Positions 8,487-17,712 of a stretch of 64,000 nt of DNA are shown here, piece by piece; the stretch's first letter is position 1; every line of letters starts with the position of its first letter. This stretch comes from Bifidobacterium imperatoris. Its GTDB lineage: Bacteria; Actinomycetota; Actinomycetes; Actinomycetales; Bifidobacteriaceae. The notes under the pieces were generated by a model. It was not told where the DNA came from and did not search any database. It saw only the letters and a program-made list of their open reading frames with translations. Position numbers and translations under genes: made by a program. The stretch lies in contig NZ_NMWV01000016.1 of NCBI RefSeq assembly GCF_002860405.1, forward strand, positions 94,222-158,221, in the 5' to 3' direction.

Positions 8487-8560
8487 GTGTAATTCAGACA
8501 TAGTTTCAGATGCCTAGCACACTATCTGCCATGACCTGCACGAGGTGGGTCAACACTGCA

Positions 8561-9670
8561 CTAATTCCATACCTCTTCAGCAATAGAGCGGACCAGGGCG
8601 ATCTTGGCCCACTGCTGATCTTCGGTCAGGTGGTTGCCTTCTTCGGTGGAAGCAAAGCCGCATTGCGTAGACAGGCACAGACGCTCCAGCGGCACATACT
8701 GCGCTGCTTCGGCGATACGAGCCTTAATCGCTTCAGGATTTTCCAGCTCAGGCTTCTTGGAGGTGATCAGGCCGAGCACCACCTTCTTGTCTCCGGACAC
8801 CTTGGCCAACGGTTCGAAATCACCGGAACGATCATCATCGAACTCAAGATAGTAGGCGGCAACATTCTCTTCGCCGAAGAGCACATCGGCCACCTGACCA
8901 TAGCCACCTGCGGAGAACCACTGAGACTGGTAGTTGCCGCGGCAGATATGCGTGGTCACCACCATGTCTGCCGGTACAGAAGCAATCACCGCATTGTTTA
9001 CTGCGGCGTACTGGCGCTGCACGGTCTTGGCATCAACGCCGAAAACGGTGTCCTTGAAGTCCTCGCCGACAAATGCGCCCCAAGTACAATCATCGAACTG
9101 CAGCGTACGGCAGCCGGCCTCGTACAAATCATGGGCTACCTGAATATAAGCGTTGGCAATAGCTTCAGCCAGAGCATCGTTATCCTTGTACGGGCTGTGC
9201 GCTTCCTCGGCGATACCCTGCTGCAGCACAAACAGCGTCTGCGCGGGGGAGGGCACGGTCTGCTTGGCGATGGTGTTCTCATCTTCCAAAGCCTTGACGA
9301 ACTTGTAATGCTCCACGAACGGATGATGCTCACCACTGAGCTCGCCATCCACACCGGCAGCCTCGGTCACGGGCGTGCCATCGGAACCCTTGAACAGAAT
9401 CGGAGCAGTGCCGCGCTTTACACCGTTCAAACCCCACATGAAGTCAAGATGCCAGTAGGCGCGGCGGAATTCACCATCAGTAATCACACGCAAGCCAGCT
9501 GCCTTTTGCTTGGCAACCAGCTCGGTGATGGCCTTGTCTTCAACAGCCTTCAGTTCGGCAGCATCAATACGTCCGGCTTCGAAATCAGCACGGGCTGCTT
9601 TGAGCTCGGCAGGACGAAGATAGCTACCAACCACGTCGGCGCGGAAAGGTGCATTATGCTGATACGTCAT
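8561..9670 (-). CDS. MetE-like methyltransferase (cobalamin-independent methionine synthase family)
   Basis: A 369-aa protein matching the catalytic half of MetE and the YxjG/YxjH branch, which move a methyl group onto homocysteine-type thiols. Zinc-ligand regions are visible as VTTHICRGNY and LSTQCGFAST; DGEFRRAYW is also typical. The full two-domain MetE is about twice as long, so this is the single-domain form and its methyl donor is uncertain. The start at 9670 is supported by GGAGCGACTCC just upstream; a longer frame adds 14 unlikely residues. An inverted repeat about 90-125 bp upstream may be its operator. Confidence 0.87.
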   Translation of the reverse strand: MTYQHNAPFRADVVGSYLRPAELKAARADFEAGRIDAAELKAVEDKAITELVAKQKAAGLRVITDGEFRRAYWHLDFMWGLNGVKRGTAPILFKGSDGTPVTEAAGVDGELSGEHHPFVEHYKFVKALEDENTIAKQTVPSPAQTLFVLQQGIAEEAHSPYKDNDALAEAIANAYIQVAHDLYEAGCRTLQFDDCTWGAFVGEDFKDTVFGVDAKTVQRQYAAVNNAVIASVPADMVVTTHICRGNYQSQWFSAGGYGQVADVLFGEENVAAYYLEFDDDRSGDFEPLAKVSGDKKVVLGLITSKKPELENPEAIKARIAEAAQYVPLERLCLSTQCGFASTEEGNHLTEDQQWAKIALVRSIAEEVWN

Positions 9671-9756
9671 GGAGTCGCTCCTTAACGATTCATGACCGCT
9701 GAACCAAATCAAACAATCAGTTCACCAGCCATGATTGGTGTGGTTATGTCAACGTC

Positions 9757-9793
9757 GTTTGTTGAACATGCCATCATCGCATATCCAACAAAC
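9757..9793 (-). promoter_or_regulatory. Imperfect 15-bp inverted repeat upstream of the MetE-like gene
   Basis: GTTTGTTGAACATGC and GCATATCCAACAAAC pair at 13 of 15 positions around a 7-nt spacer. It lies between brnQ and the MetE-like gene, both on the minus strand, where an operator would be expected. The regulator is unknown. Confidence 0.45.
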
Positions 9794-9874
9794 ATATACG
9801 TTGGGTACCTTATCAGCGCAATTGCAACACTGTCTGCAGCGTCTCACAGAACGTTACTGTGCTGTTCAAAAAAC

Positions 9875-11245
9875 TTATGGCTTATCCTTATGCGCAATCC
9901 TGAGTGAATCAATCACACCGATTACCGCGCCAATAGCTGCAGGAGTCAACCATCCAAGCTGTTGATGCTGCAACGGAAGCGCATTCAGCAAGGATTCAAG
10001 CCACGGCAGCGAACCACCAAACACAGTGACCAGCGAAGCGATACAACCAATCAACGCCACAATGCCAACCAACAGCACCATCCAGAAATACACGCGGGGG
10101 AAACGTGCCGCAAACACTGTATGCGTGATGGCCAGCAGCACGAGCACAATCGAAATCGGGTACAATGCGGACAACACTGGTACGGAAACCTTAATGATCA
10201 GACTTAATCCAGCGTTGGAGACCACGAAACTGAAGATGGTGAACGCCAGTTGCCATGCACGATAGCTTACTGTGTGACCGGCTACGGTCGGGAACTTGGT
10301 GTGGAAGTAAGTGGCGCAAGTGCAAATCAGACCTGTGCAAACATTCAAACATGCGATGACGAATACGATGCCGAGAAAAATAGTGCCGGCAGTGCCGAAA
10401 ATCGTGGAGGTAAGGTTCGTCAACACCGTGGCACCAGTGTCACTATTCGCATTGATAGCAGTAATGGAACCGGAAACCGCACCAACATAGCTCAGCGCAC
10501 CGTAGATCAGAATCAGCAGGACTCCAGTGCCAAGTCCGGCAATTGCAGTCTCACGCTGTACCTGTGACTCCTCGGTAACGTTGAGTGCACGTACGTTGGC
10601 TGAAATGACAATACCAAAATACAAGGCAGCAAGCAGATCCATCGTCTGATAACCATCGAGGAATCCACGAGCCATCTGATTGGTTTGATAATTACCGGAA
10701 GGTGCAGTGGCTGTAGCAATACCATGTACCAGACAAGCTACGAACAATACTGCAATCAGTACCAGCAGCAACGGCCCCATGAAGCGGCCAAGCACTTTGG
10801 ATAGTTTTTCAGGATGCTGGGCGAAGAGAAATGCCAGCGTGAAGAACAGCAGTGAATACAGGAGCTGAGCTATCCATTTGGAGCCATCTGGCACGAGCGG
10901 CACCACCATCATTTCGAATGATGTTGTAGCTGTGCGAGGAATCGCGAAGCACGGCCCAATGGTCAAAATAATGGCAATGCCGAGAAACAGCGCGAATTTG
11001 GGGGAGACCCGGCCGGCGAGCTTATCAAAACCATCTGCAAACGTGACCGCCAATACGCCAAGAATTGGCAGACCCACCGCAGACACAATGAATCCAATGG
11101 CTGCAGGTATTGTGGCAGCTCCTGCCTGTGCACCTACGAACGGCGGGAAAATGAGGTTTCCTGCACCAAAGAACATCGAAAAGAAGGTAAACGTCATCAC
11201 CACGCGCTGTCGGCTATTCAGGGTGCGCAATACATATCCTCTCAT
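9875..11245 (-). CDS. brnQ: Branched-chain amino acid carrier BrnQ
   Basis: A 456-aa, very hydrophobic protein with about 12 membrane segments, of the LIVCS family that imports leucine, isoleucine and valine with Na+ or H+. Hallmarks are FTFFSMFFGAGNLIFPPFVG near the N-terminus and GPCFAIPRTATTSFEM near residue 95. The annotated ATG has no clear ribosome site. A TTG five codons later has AGAGGA 6 nt upstream and could be the true start. It is followed by the MetE-like gene on the same strand. Confidence 0.9.
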   Translation of the reverse strand: MRGYVLRTLNSRQRVVMTFTFFSMFFGAGNLIFPPFVGAQAGAATIPAAIGFIVSAVGLPILGVLAVTFADGFDKLAGRVSPKFALFLGIAIILTIGPCFAIPRTATTSFEMMVVPLVPDGSKWIAQLLYSLLFFTLAFLFAQHPEKLSKVLGRFMGPLLLVLIAVLFVACLVHGIATATAPSGNYQTNQMARGFLDGYQTMDLLAALYFGIVISANVRALNVTEESQVQRETAIAGLGTGVLLILIYGALSYVGAVSGSITAINANSDTGATVLTNLTSTIFGTAGTIFLGIVFVIACLNVCTGLICTCATYFHTKFPTVAGHTVSYRAWQLAFTIFSFVVSNAGLSLIIKVSVPVLSALYPISIVLVLLAITHTVFAARFPRVYFWMVLLVGIVALIGCIASLVTVFGGSLPWLESLLNALPLQHQQLGWLTPAAIGAVIGVIDSLRIAHKDKP

Positions 11246-11452
11246 CAGAGCGCCCTATATCAAGTTCAGGCACAATCTCTCTGTTCGCGAACTTACCAGT
11301 CAGGGAACTTTGCGGCAAGAGAGAGTCGTACCGATGGCATCCGAATGCCCACGTTTCGGTCATCATCGACGATATTTGCTTATTGTTGTTTCCGGCCAGA
11401 GCAAAGGGCCTGCAATATATGCGCACAGGGTTGACATCGTTGGCGGACAGCA

Positions 11453-11491
11453 AATGAGGCTCTGACCATATTTTCAGGTCAGAGCCTCATT
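11453..11491 (-). terminator. Terminator after tal
   Basis: A 15-bp perfect stem (AATGAGGCTCTGACC and complement) with a 9-nt loop lies 45 bp beyond the transaldolase stop. Confidence 0.75.
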
Positions 11492-11535
11492 GAGTGTTAC
11501 TGATAATGTGCTATTCGCACATTACGTCAGTGATC

Positions 11536-12639
11536 TCAGGCGTTCACGCGATCGATGCCGGACTGAACGTCGGCCAGCACGGAATCCCAGGACTTGATGA
11601 AGGCGGCGACACCGTCGGCCTCCAGCTTGTCGGTGACGTCCTTCAGGTTGATGCCGAGCTCAGCCAGCTTGTTGATGATGGCGTGGGACTCTTCGTAGGT
11701 GCCCTCGATGGACGGAGCGCCGTTGCCGTGATCAGCCAGAGCGTTCAGGGTCTTCTCCGGCATGGTGTTGACGATGTGCGGAGCAACCAGCTCGTCAACG
11801 TACTTGCAGTCGGAGTAAGCCGGGTTCTTGGTGCCGGTGGAAGCCCACAGCGGACGCTGAACCTTGGCGCCCTTGGCAGCCAGGTCGGCCCAGCGCGGAT
11901 CCTCGGCGAACTTCTTCTCGAACAGTTCGTAAGCCAGGCGAGCGTTGGCCACAGCAGCCTTGCCCTCCAGAGCCTTAGCCTCGTCGGAGCCGTTGGCTTC
12001 CAGCAGCTTGTCCACAGCGGTGTCCACGCGGGAGACGAAGAAGGAAGCGACGGAGCCGATGTGCTTCAGGTCGTGGCCGTTAGCAGCAGCCTGGGCGATG
12101 CCCTCGATGTAAGCGTCGATGACCTGCTCATAACGCTCGAGAGAGAAGATCAGGGTGACGTTCACGGAGATGCCCTTGGCCAGGGTAGCGGTGATGGCCG
12201 GCAGGCCTTCGAGGGTTGCCGGAATCTTGATCATGGCGTTCGGACGGTTGACCTTCTCCCACAGCTCGACAGCCTGCTTCTCGGTGGCTTCGGTCTCGTG
12301 GGCCAGACGCGGGTCAACTTCGATGGAGACGCGGCCGTCAACGAAGTCGGTCTTCTCAGCGATCTCACGGAAGATGTCGGTGGCGTTGCGCACATCGGTG
12401 GTGGTGAGCTCGCGAACGGCGGTCTCAACGTCGACCTTGCCGAGTTCCTTGAGCTGAGCATCGTACGGGCCGACCTGGCTCAGAGCCTTCTGGAAGATGG
12501 ACGGGTTGGTGGTAACGCCGACCACGTTCTTGTTGGCGATGAGGTCCTGCAGGGAGCCGGACTCGATGCGGGAGCGGGACAGATCGTCCAGCCAGATGGA
12601 AACGCCGGAATCGGACGTACGCTGAGTTGCTTCAGTCAT
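11536..12639 (-). CDS. tal: Transaldolase
   Basis: A 367-aa class I aldolase that moves a dihydroxyacetone unit between sugar phosphates. In bifidobacteria, tal and tkt feed erythrose 4-phosphate into pentose phosphates for the phosphoketolase pathway. Seen are GVTTNPSIFQKAL near residue 35 and the Schiff-base lysine region NAMIKIPAT. The length is that of the long actinobacterial transaldolases. AAGGAG precedes the ATG. It lies 68 bp after tkt with a hairpin between, consistent with one transcript processed or attenuated in the gap. Confidence 0.95.
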   Translation of the reverse strand: MTEATQRTSDSGVSIWLDDLSRSRIESGSLQDLIANKNVVGVTTNPSIFQKALSQVGPYDAQLKELGKVDVETAVRELTTTDVRNATDIFREIAEKTDFVDGRVSIEVDPRLAHETEATEKQAVELWEKVNRPNAMIKIPATLEGLPAITATLAKGISVNVTLIFSLERYEQVIDAYIEGIAQAAANGHDLKHIGSVASFFVSRVDTAVDKLLEANGSDEAKALEGKAAVANARLAYELFEKKFAEDPRWADLAAKGAKVQRPLWASTGTKNPAYSDCKYVDELVAPHIVNTMPEKTLNALADHGNGAPSIEGTYEESHAIINKLAELGINLKDVTDKLEADGVAAFIKSWDSVLADVQSGIDRVNA

Positions 12640-12657
12640 ATTTTTCTCCTTGTTATT

Positions 12658-12683
12658 GGTTCCCCTCCTTTAAGAGGGGAACC
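12658..12683 (-). other. Hairpin in the tkt-tal gap
   Basis: Perfect 10-bp stem (GGTTCCCCTC/GAGGGGAACC) with a 6-nt loop and no T-run on the transcribed side. It may stabilise an mRNA end or partially stop transcription between tkt and tal. Confidence 0.55.
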
Positions 12684-12707
12684 GAAATTTATTAAATTAT
12701 TCAGTAA

Positions 12708-14810
12708 TCAGGCGTTAGCCTCGGCGATGGAAGCTTCAGCAGCCTCGACCACGTGCTCGGCGGTGATGCCAAGGTCGATCATGTTCTGAGCGCCGTCACC
12801 CTGCAGGCCGAACTGCTCGATGGAGACAGGCTTGCCGTAGGAGCCGAGGTACTTGTACCACGGCATGGCGACGCCGGCCTCGACGGAGACACGGGCCTTG
12901 ACGGAAGCCGGAAGCACGGCCTCCTTGTACTCGGCGTCCTGCTCCTCGAACCATTCCATGGACGGGAAGGAGACCACGCGAGCCTTGACACCCTTCTCAG
13001 CCAGGGTCTTGGCAGCAGCGACAGCCCACTGGACTTCGGAGCCGGAAGCCATGATGATGACATCCGGAGTGCCTTCGGTGTCGACGAGCACGTAAGCGCC
13101 CTTCTTGACGCCGTCCTTAGCCTTGGCAGCGGTCTCAGCCAGAGTCGGCACGCCCTGACGGGTCAGCACCATGGCGCCCGGCAGAGTGTTCTTCTTCTCG
13201 AAGAAGTAACGGTAGGCTTCAGCGGTTTCGAAGGCGTCGGCAGGACGGATGACCTCGAGCTGCGGGATAGCGCGGAAGGAAGCGAGGTGCTCAACCGGCT
13301 GGTGAGTCGGACCATCTTCTCCGACAGCCACGGAATCGTGGGTCCAGACGTAGAGGTTCGGAATCTCCATGAGGGCGGCCAGACGAACGGCGGAACGCTC
13401 GTAGTCGGAGAACATGAAGAAGGTGCCGCCGAACGGACGGGTGTGGGAGCCCAGCAGGATGCCGTTGGTGATGCAGCCCATGGTGAACTCGCGCACGCCG
13501 AAGTGCAGCTGACGACCGAACTCGTTGCAGTTCGGCCACTGAACGGTAGCGCACTCAGCCGGAGCGAAGGTAGCAGCACCCTTGAGGTCGGTCTTGTTGG
13601 AGCCACCGAGGTCGGCGGAGCCGCCCCAGAGTTCCGGCATAACAGCAGCGATGGCGTTCAGCACGGAGCCGGAAGCGCCACGGGTGGCAACACCCTTGCC
13701 GACTTCGAAGGTGGCCTCAAGGTCATCAATGGCCTTGTCGAAGCCTTCCGGCAGTTCGCCGGCCTTCAGACGGTCGTACAGGGCAGCCTTGTCCGGGTTG
13801 GCCTTGCGCCAAGCGTCGAACTTCTCATCCCAAGCCTTGTGTGCTTCGAGACCGCGATCGGCGACCTTGCGAGCGTGAGCCAGGGCTTCTTCGTCGATGT
13901 GGAAGGACTCTTCCGGATCGTAACCGAGAACCTTCTTCAGGCCGGCAACGGCCTCGGCACCGAGCTTGGAGCCGTGAGAAGACGGATCGTTGGTCTTGCC
14001 CGGGGTCGGCCAAGCGATCAGGGAGTGAACCTTGATGAGCTTCGGCTGATCCGGAGCGGCAGCCTCAGCCTTTGCGATCACGTCAGCCAGGCCTTCGATG
14101 TCCTCCTTGTAGGAGCCATCAGGCTGGATGAAGCTGAACTCATCGGTGTACCAGCCGTAGGCCTGGAAGCGCTTCAGCACGTCCTCAGCCAGAACCAGGT
14201 TGGTGTCGCCTTCGATCTGGATGCGGTTGGCGTCGAAGATCACGGTCAGGTTGCCGAGCTTCTGGTTAGCAGCCAGAGCAGCAGCCTCGCCGGAGATGCC
14301 TTCCTCGATATCGCCTTCGCCGCAGATGGCCCAGATCTTGTGGTAGAACGGGGAATCTTCCTTCGGGGTCTCCGGATCGAGCAGGCCACGCTGGAAACGC
14401 TCGCCGTAAGCAAAGCCGATGGCGGAAGCGAAGCCCTGGCCCAGAGGACCGGTGGTCATTTCGATGCCCGGGGTCAGACCGTACTCAGGGTGGCCCGGGG
14501 TGCGGGTGTCAGCGCCGCCACGGAAGTTCTTGAGATCGTCCAGAGTCACGCCGTAGCCGGAGAAGTACAGCTGAACGTACTGGGTGAGGGAAGCGTGGCC
14601 GCCGGAAAGAATGAAGCGATCGCGGCCTTCCCAGTTGGGATCGTTAGGATCGTGCTTGATGAAGTGCTGGTACAGGGTGTAGGCGACAGGCGCCAGGGAG
14701 ATAGGGGAACCGGGGTGGCCGGAACCAGCCTTCTCAACCGCGTCAGCCGAAAGGACCTTTGCCATTGCGATGGCGCGCTCGTCGAGCTCGGTCTCCTTGA
14801 ATTCGGTCAT
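12708..14810 (-). CDS. tkt: Transketolase
   Basis: A 700-aa thiamine-diphosphate enzyme that moves two-carbon units between ketoses and aldoses. Hallmarks are GSGHPGSPISLAP near residue 34, GPLGQGFASAIG, the ThDP motif GEGDIEEGISGEAA, and the pyrimidine-domain segment GDGAQNMIDLGITAEH at the C-terminus. With transaldolase downstream it forms the carbon-rearranging part of the bifid shunt. AAGGAAAG lies before the ATG. The gene uses highly biased, G+C-rich codons as expected for strong expression. This bias also leaves a 729-codon open frame on the opposite strand that is not a gene. Confidence 0.96.
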   Translation of the reverse strand: MTEFKETELDERAIAMAKVLSADAVEKAGSGHPGSPISLAPVAYTLYQHFIKHDPNDPNWEGRDRFILSGGHASLTQYVQLYFSGYGVTLDDLKNFRGGADTRTPGHPEYGLTPGIEMTTGPLGQGFASAIGFAYGERFQRGLLDPETPKEDSPFYHKIWAICGEGDIEEGISGEAAALAANQKLGNLTVIFDANRIQIEGDTNLVLAEDVLKRFQAYGWYTDEFSFIQPDGSYKEDIEGLADVIAKAEAAAPDQPKLIKVHSLIAWPTPGKTNDPSSHGSKLGAEAVAGLKKVLGYDPEESFHIDEEALAHARKVADRGLEAHKAWDEKFDAWRKANPDKAALYDRLKAGELPEGFDKAIDDLEATFEVGKGVATRGASGSVLNAIAAVMPELWGGSADLGGSNKTDLKGAATFAPAECATVQWPNCNEFGRQLHFGVREFTMGCITNGILLGSHTRPFGGTFFMFSDYERSAVRLAALMEIPNLYVWTHDSVAVGEDGPTHQPVEHLASFRAIPQLEVIRPADAFETAEAYRYFFEKKNTLPGAMVLTRQGVPTLAETAAKAKDGVKKGAYVLVDTEGTPDVIIMASGSEVQWAVAAAKTLAEKGVKARVVSFPSMEWFEEQDAEYKEAVLPASVKARVSVEAGVAMPWYKYLGSYGKPVSIEQFGLQGDGAQNMIDLGITAEHVVEAAEASIAEANA

Positions 14811-15245
14811 GGATTTACTTTCCTTCCAATTGGTCGGGCCGCGTATCCGGCTTGTGCCGGGCGCTTGACGCCCTCACATTGCGTTTCCCATGTTAACGTC
14901 GGAAGAAGACGTTTGTGGTGCATATTTGGCGTGTTTTGGTAAGTTGTGTTCTGTTAGCGTTCACAATTACCATTCATTCGCTACCAACGAACGTATTAGC
15001 ACTCGAAACCAATGAGTGCTAATACAATATGAATCGAGGCTTACGCTGGTTTGATATCGATCAGCCGTTGAATGTGACACGCCGGAACGTCGGTGTTGTT
15101 CTTTCAGCGTGTCGTTCGCGTTATCTCACTCGAAACGTCATGCACCTGCTGTGCATGAATGCCGAACATGAGATAGCGGGCATATCAGATGTATGCGTGC
15201 GCCACGCAAATTACGTATATATGGAATGCACATAAGGAGGCGCGC
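14811..15245. other. 435-bp divergent intergenic region (tkt | hrcA)
   Basis: Carries promoters for both directions, the CIRCE operator (14996-15022), and a leader of over 200 nt before hrcA. The leader contains a GACACGC...GCGTGTC pair (15076-15113) and a small hairpin CATGCAC/GTGCATG (15139-15157). No gene is seen. Confidence 0.6.
14996..15022 (+). promoter_or_regulatory. CIRCE operator for HrcA
   Basis: TTAGCACTC, nine bases, GAGTGCTAA: an exact match to the CIRCE consensus with its N9 spacer. HrcA binds this element to repress heat-shock genes. It lies 224 bp upstream of the hrcA start, so hrcA-dnaJ should be autoregulated. Confidence 0.95.
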
Positions 15246-16340
15246 ATGACGCAATCCAGACGCATGTTGGTGCTGCGCGCCGTGGTTGAAGACTACATTC
15301 GGTCTCAGGAACCCGTGGGATCCACATCGCTCACCAAACAACATGATCTAGGCGTCAGCTCGGCCACGATTCGCAACGATATGGCAGCACTGGAAGATGA
15401 GGGCTACCTCATCCAACCGCACACGTCAGCAGGACGCGTACCCACCGAAAAAGGGTACCGTTACTTCGTTGATCGTCTTGCCACAGTCATGCCATTAAGC
15501 GAAGCGCAACGTCGAGGTATTAACAGCTTTTTGGAAGGCTCGGTCAGCTTAAAGGATGCACTGCAACGCGCGGCTCGCCTGCTTTCAGAGATAACTGGCC
15601 AAGTCGCGATAGTCGCATCCCCATCATTGGCCAAAGCCACAATGCGGCACGTCGAAATGGTCCCGGTGGCCATGAACACACTGCTTGCTGTGGTCATCAC
15701 CGATACCGGGCGTGTGGCACAGCATGGTCTCGTCGTACCCTCCATGCCATCAGCGGATGATATCAATCATCTATCGTCGACAGTAAACGAGCAATGCGGC
15801 GGCCTATCTCTGGCAAAAGCGGGGGAGAAGGTCCGCTCCATCGCCGAAACAGCAGGATTCGAAGAAGTCAAGGCAGTTGCTAAAGCATTGGCCGATGCTT
15901 TTGAATCTATGGCATTGGATGAGCGAGCCAATGAGTTGTACATGTCTGGGGCTTCGCACCTTGCTCATTCGCGTTCCTTGGCCGATTTGGCACCATTGTT
16001 CGATGCATTGGAGGAGCAAGTTGTGCTCATGAAGCTGATGAGCAATCTCAGCGAGGAAACCAATGCGTCCGGAGTTGGCGTTGCCATCGGCTCGGAAAGC
16101 CATACACCCGGACTCTTGCATGCCTCAGTAGTCAGTAGCGGGTATGGACGTAAGGCTGCTTCCCGCGACTCGAATCTCGATGACGGTTCGACTACGAGCC
16201 CGAGCGACAACGAACCCGTTGCATTCGTCGGATCCATCGGCCCCACACATATGGATTATGCGGCCACTATGGCCGCGGTTCGAGCGGTGGCGCGATACCT
16301 CAGCGCCTTTATTTCCGAAAGCGGAACCGACGCATCATGA
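15246..16340 (+). CDS. hrcA: Heat-inducible transcription repressor HrcA
   Basis: A 364-aa repressor that binds CIRCE and is stabilised by GroEL in other bacteria. The N-terminal winged helix covers residues ~1-75: VVEDYIRSQEPVGSTSL, SSATIRNDMAALEDEGYL and QPHTSAGRVPTEKGYRYFVD. The start is set by AAGGAGG 8 nt upstream of the ATG at 15246; a longer frame from 15189 is unsupported. dnaJ follows after 110 bp. A CIRCE site upstream shows self-control. Confidence 0.95.
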   Translation: MTQSRRMLVLRAVVEDYIRSQEPVGSTSLTKQHDLGVSSATIRNDMAALEDEGYLIQPHTSAGRVPTEKGYRYFVDRLATVMPLSEAQRRGINSFLEGSVSLKDALQRAARLLSEITGQVAIVASPSLAKATMRHVEMVPVAMNTLLAVVITDTGRVAQHGLVVPSMPSADDINHLSSTVNEQCGGLSLAKAGEKVRSIAETAGFEEVKAVAKALADAFESMALDERANELYMSGASHLAHSRSLADLAPLFDALEEQVVLMKLMSNLSEETNASGVGVAIGSESHTPGLLHASVVSSGYGRKAASRDSNLDDGSTTSPSDNEPVAFVGSIGPTHMDYAATMAAVRAVARYLSAFISESGTDAS

Positions 16341-16450
16341 AAGATCAACTCTTCGGATCGGCATTTGCATGTTTTCAACATGCATGTGAACGCTGACCGC
16401 GGGCTATGGCACAATAACCGGCAGACTACACGAACACAAAGGATCATTCA

Positions 16451-17596
16451 GTGGCAGATTATTACGAAACCCTAGGTGTTGACCGCAACGCCAGCGACGC
16501 TGATATCAAAAAAGCTTATCGCAAGCTCAGCCGTAAATATCACCCGGACATTGCCGGCCCTGAATTTGAAGACAAGTTCAAGGAAGTCAACAACGCATAC
16601 GAAGTGTTGTCGAACCCGGATAAGCGCCGTATGTATGATTCCGGTGTGGATCCCAATAATCCCAATGCCGGTGCCGGTGGTTTCTCCGGTGGCTTTGGAG
16701 ATATGGGCGATGTGTTCTCCACATTCTTCGGCTCCGCTTTCGGCGGCGGCTCCCAAGGCCCTGTTCCGCGCACTCAGCCCGGACGTGACGCTCTCGCTTC
16801 GGCGTCCATTGATTTGAAGACCGCCGTCTTTGGCGGTACTGCACATGTAAAGATCAATACGTTTGCGCTGTGCCAGGAATGCGGTGGCTCTGGATCCCAA
16901 GGCGGAGCACAACCGGTCACCTGCCCGGATTGCCACGGCCAAGGCTTCATGCAGAAGGTCGTTCGCACGATGCTGGGACAGATGATGACTTCCGCACCTT
17001 GCGAGCGATGCGAAGGTCACGGCACCATCATCAAGAACCCGTGCCCCAGCTGCATGGGCCACGGTCGAGTGCGCACCACGCGCAACGTTGGCGTCAGCGT
17101 GCCGGCCGGCATCAATGACAACGCTCGTCTTCGTCTTGCCAATCAAGGTGAGGTCGGCGAAGGCGGCGGCGCCGCAGGCGATTTGTATATTGATATCCGC
17201 ATCCGTACCGATAAGCAGTTCACTCGCGACGGCGATAATCTGCATTGCTGGATTCAAGTGCCGATGAGCTGGGCAGTGCTGGGCCATGATTTGGATATCG
17301 ATACGTTTGACGGCAAGCAGACGATTTCCATTCCCGCAGGCTGCCAGCCGGAAGATACTGTGACGCTGAAGGGGCTTGGCGTCACCAACATTCGTAACAA
17401 CGACGAACGTGGCGATTTGATTGCCCATGTCAACGTGCTTATTCCTACAAAGCTTGATGACAGCGAACGCCATCTCATCGAACAGTTCGCGCAATCGCAT
17501 GATTCGGATGCTTCGCATGTGGCCCAGGCATCCCGACCGCAAGCCGGGCAGAAAAAGGCTGGCTTCTTCAGCAAATTGAAGGACGCATTGAGCTGA
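16451..17596 (+). CDS. dnaJ: Chaperone protein DnaJ
   Basis: A 381-aa Hsp40 co-chaperone that stimulates DnaK. The J domain is at residues ~3-68 with HPD in KYHPDIAG. A glycine/phenylalanine-rich stretch follows. Then come four zinc-finger repeats of type CxxCxGxG ([32 protein letters not shown]) and the C-terminal substrate-binding domains. The start is GTG. It sits behind hrcA as in the actinobacterial hrcA-dnaJ2 operon and should be under CIRCE control. A bidirectional terminator follows. Confidence 0.95.
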   Translation: MADYYETLGVDRNASDADIKKAYRKLSRKYHPDIAGPEFEDKFKEVNNAYEVLSNPDKRRMYDSGVDPNNPNAGAGGFSGGFGDMGDVFSTFFGSAFGGGSQGPVPRTQPGRDALASASIDLKTAVFGGTAHVKINTFALCQECGGSGSQGGAQPVTCPDCHGQGFMQKVVRTMLGQMMTSAPCERCEGHGTIIKNPCPSCMGHGRVRTTRNVGVSVPAGINDNARLRLANQGEVGEGGGAAGDLYIDIRIRTDKQFTRDGDNLHCWIQVPMSWAVLGHDLDIDTFDGKQTISIPAGCQPEDTVTLKGLGVTNIRNNDERGDLIAHVNVLIPTKLDDSERHLIEQFAQSHDSDASHVAQASRPQAGQKKAGFFSKLKDALS

Positions 17597-17631
17597 GCTG
17601 AATGCCGGCGTCAATAAGCCTGTTGCGTTGA

Positions 17632-17684
17632 ATAAGGAAGGGTGTGGGAGTCTTATCGATGAAGACTCCCACACCCTTCCTTAT
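17632..17684. terminator. Bidirectional terminator (dnaJ / fructosamine kinase)
   Basis: A 23-bp perfect stem starting ATAAGGAAGGGTGTGGGAG with a 7-nt loop lies between two convergent genes. Confidence 0.85.
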
Positions 17685-17712
17685 GGCCTGCTTAGTTTAG
17701 GAAATAGAGCAA

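Noticed and set aside
11494..12789. 431-codon open frame opposite tal
   Set aside because: Shadow of tal that also crosses its terminator and the tkt end.
12753..14942. 729-codon open frame opposite tkt
   Set aside because: It is the antisense shadow of a strongly codon-biased gene. It has no ribosome site, its composition is low-complexity, and tkt's motifs are unambiguous.
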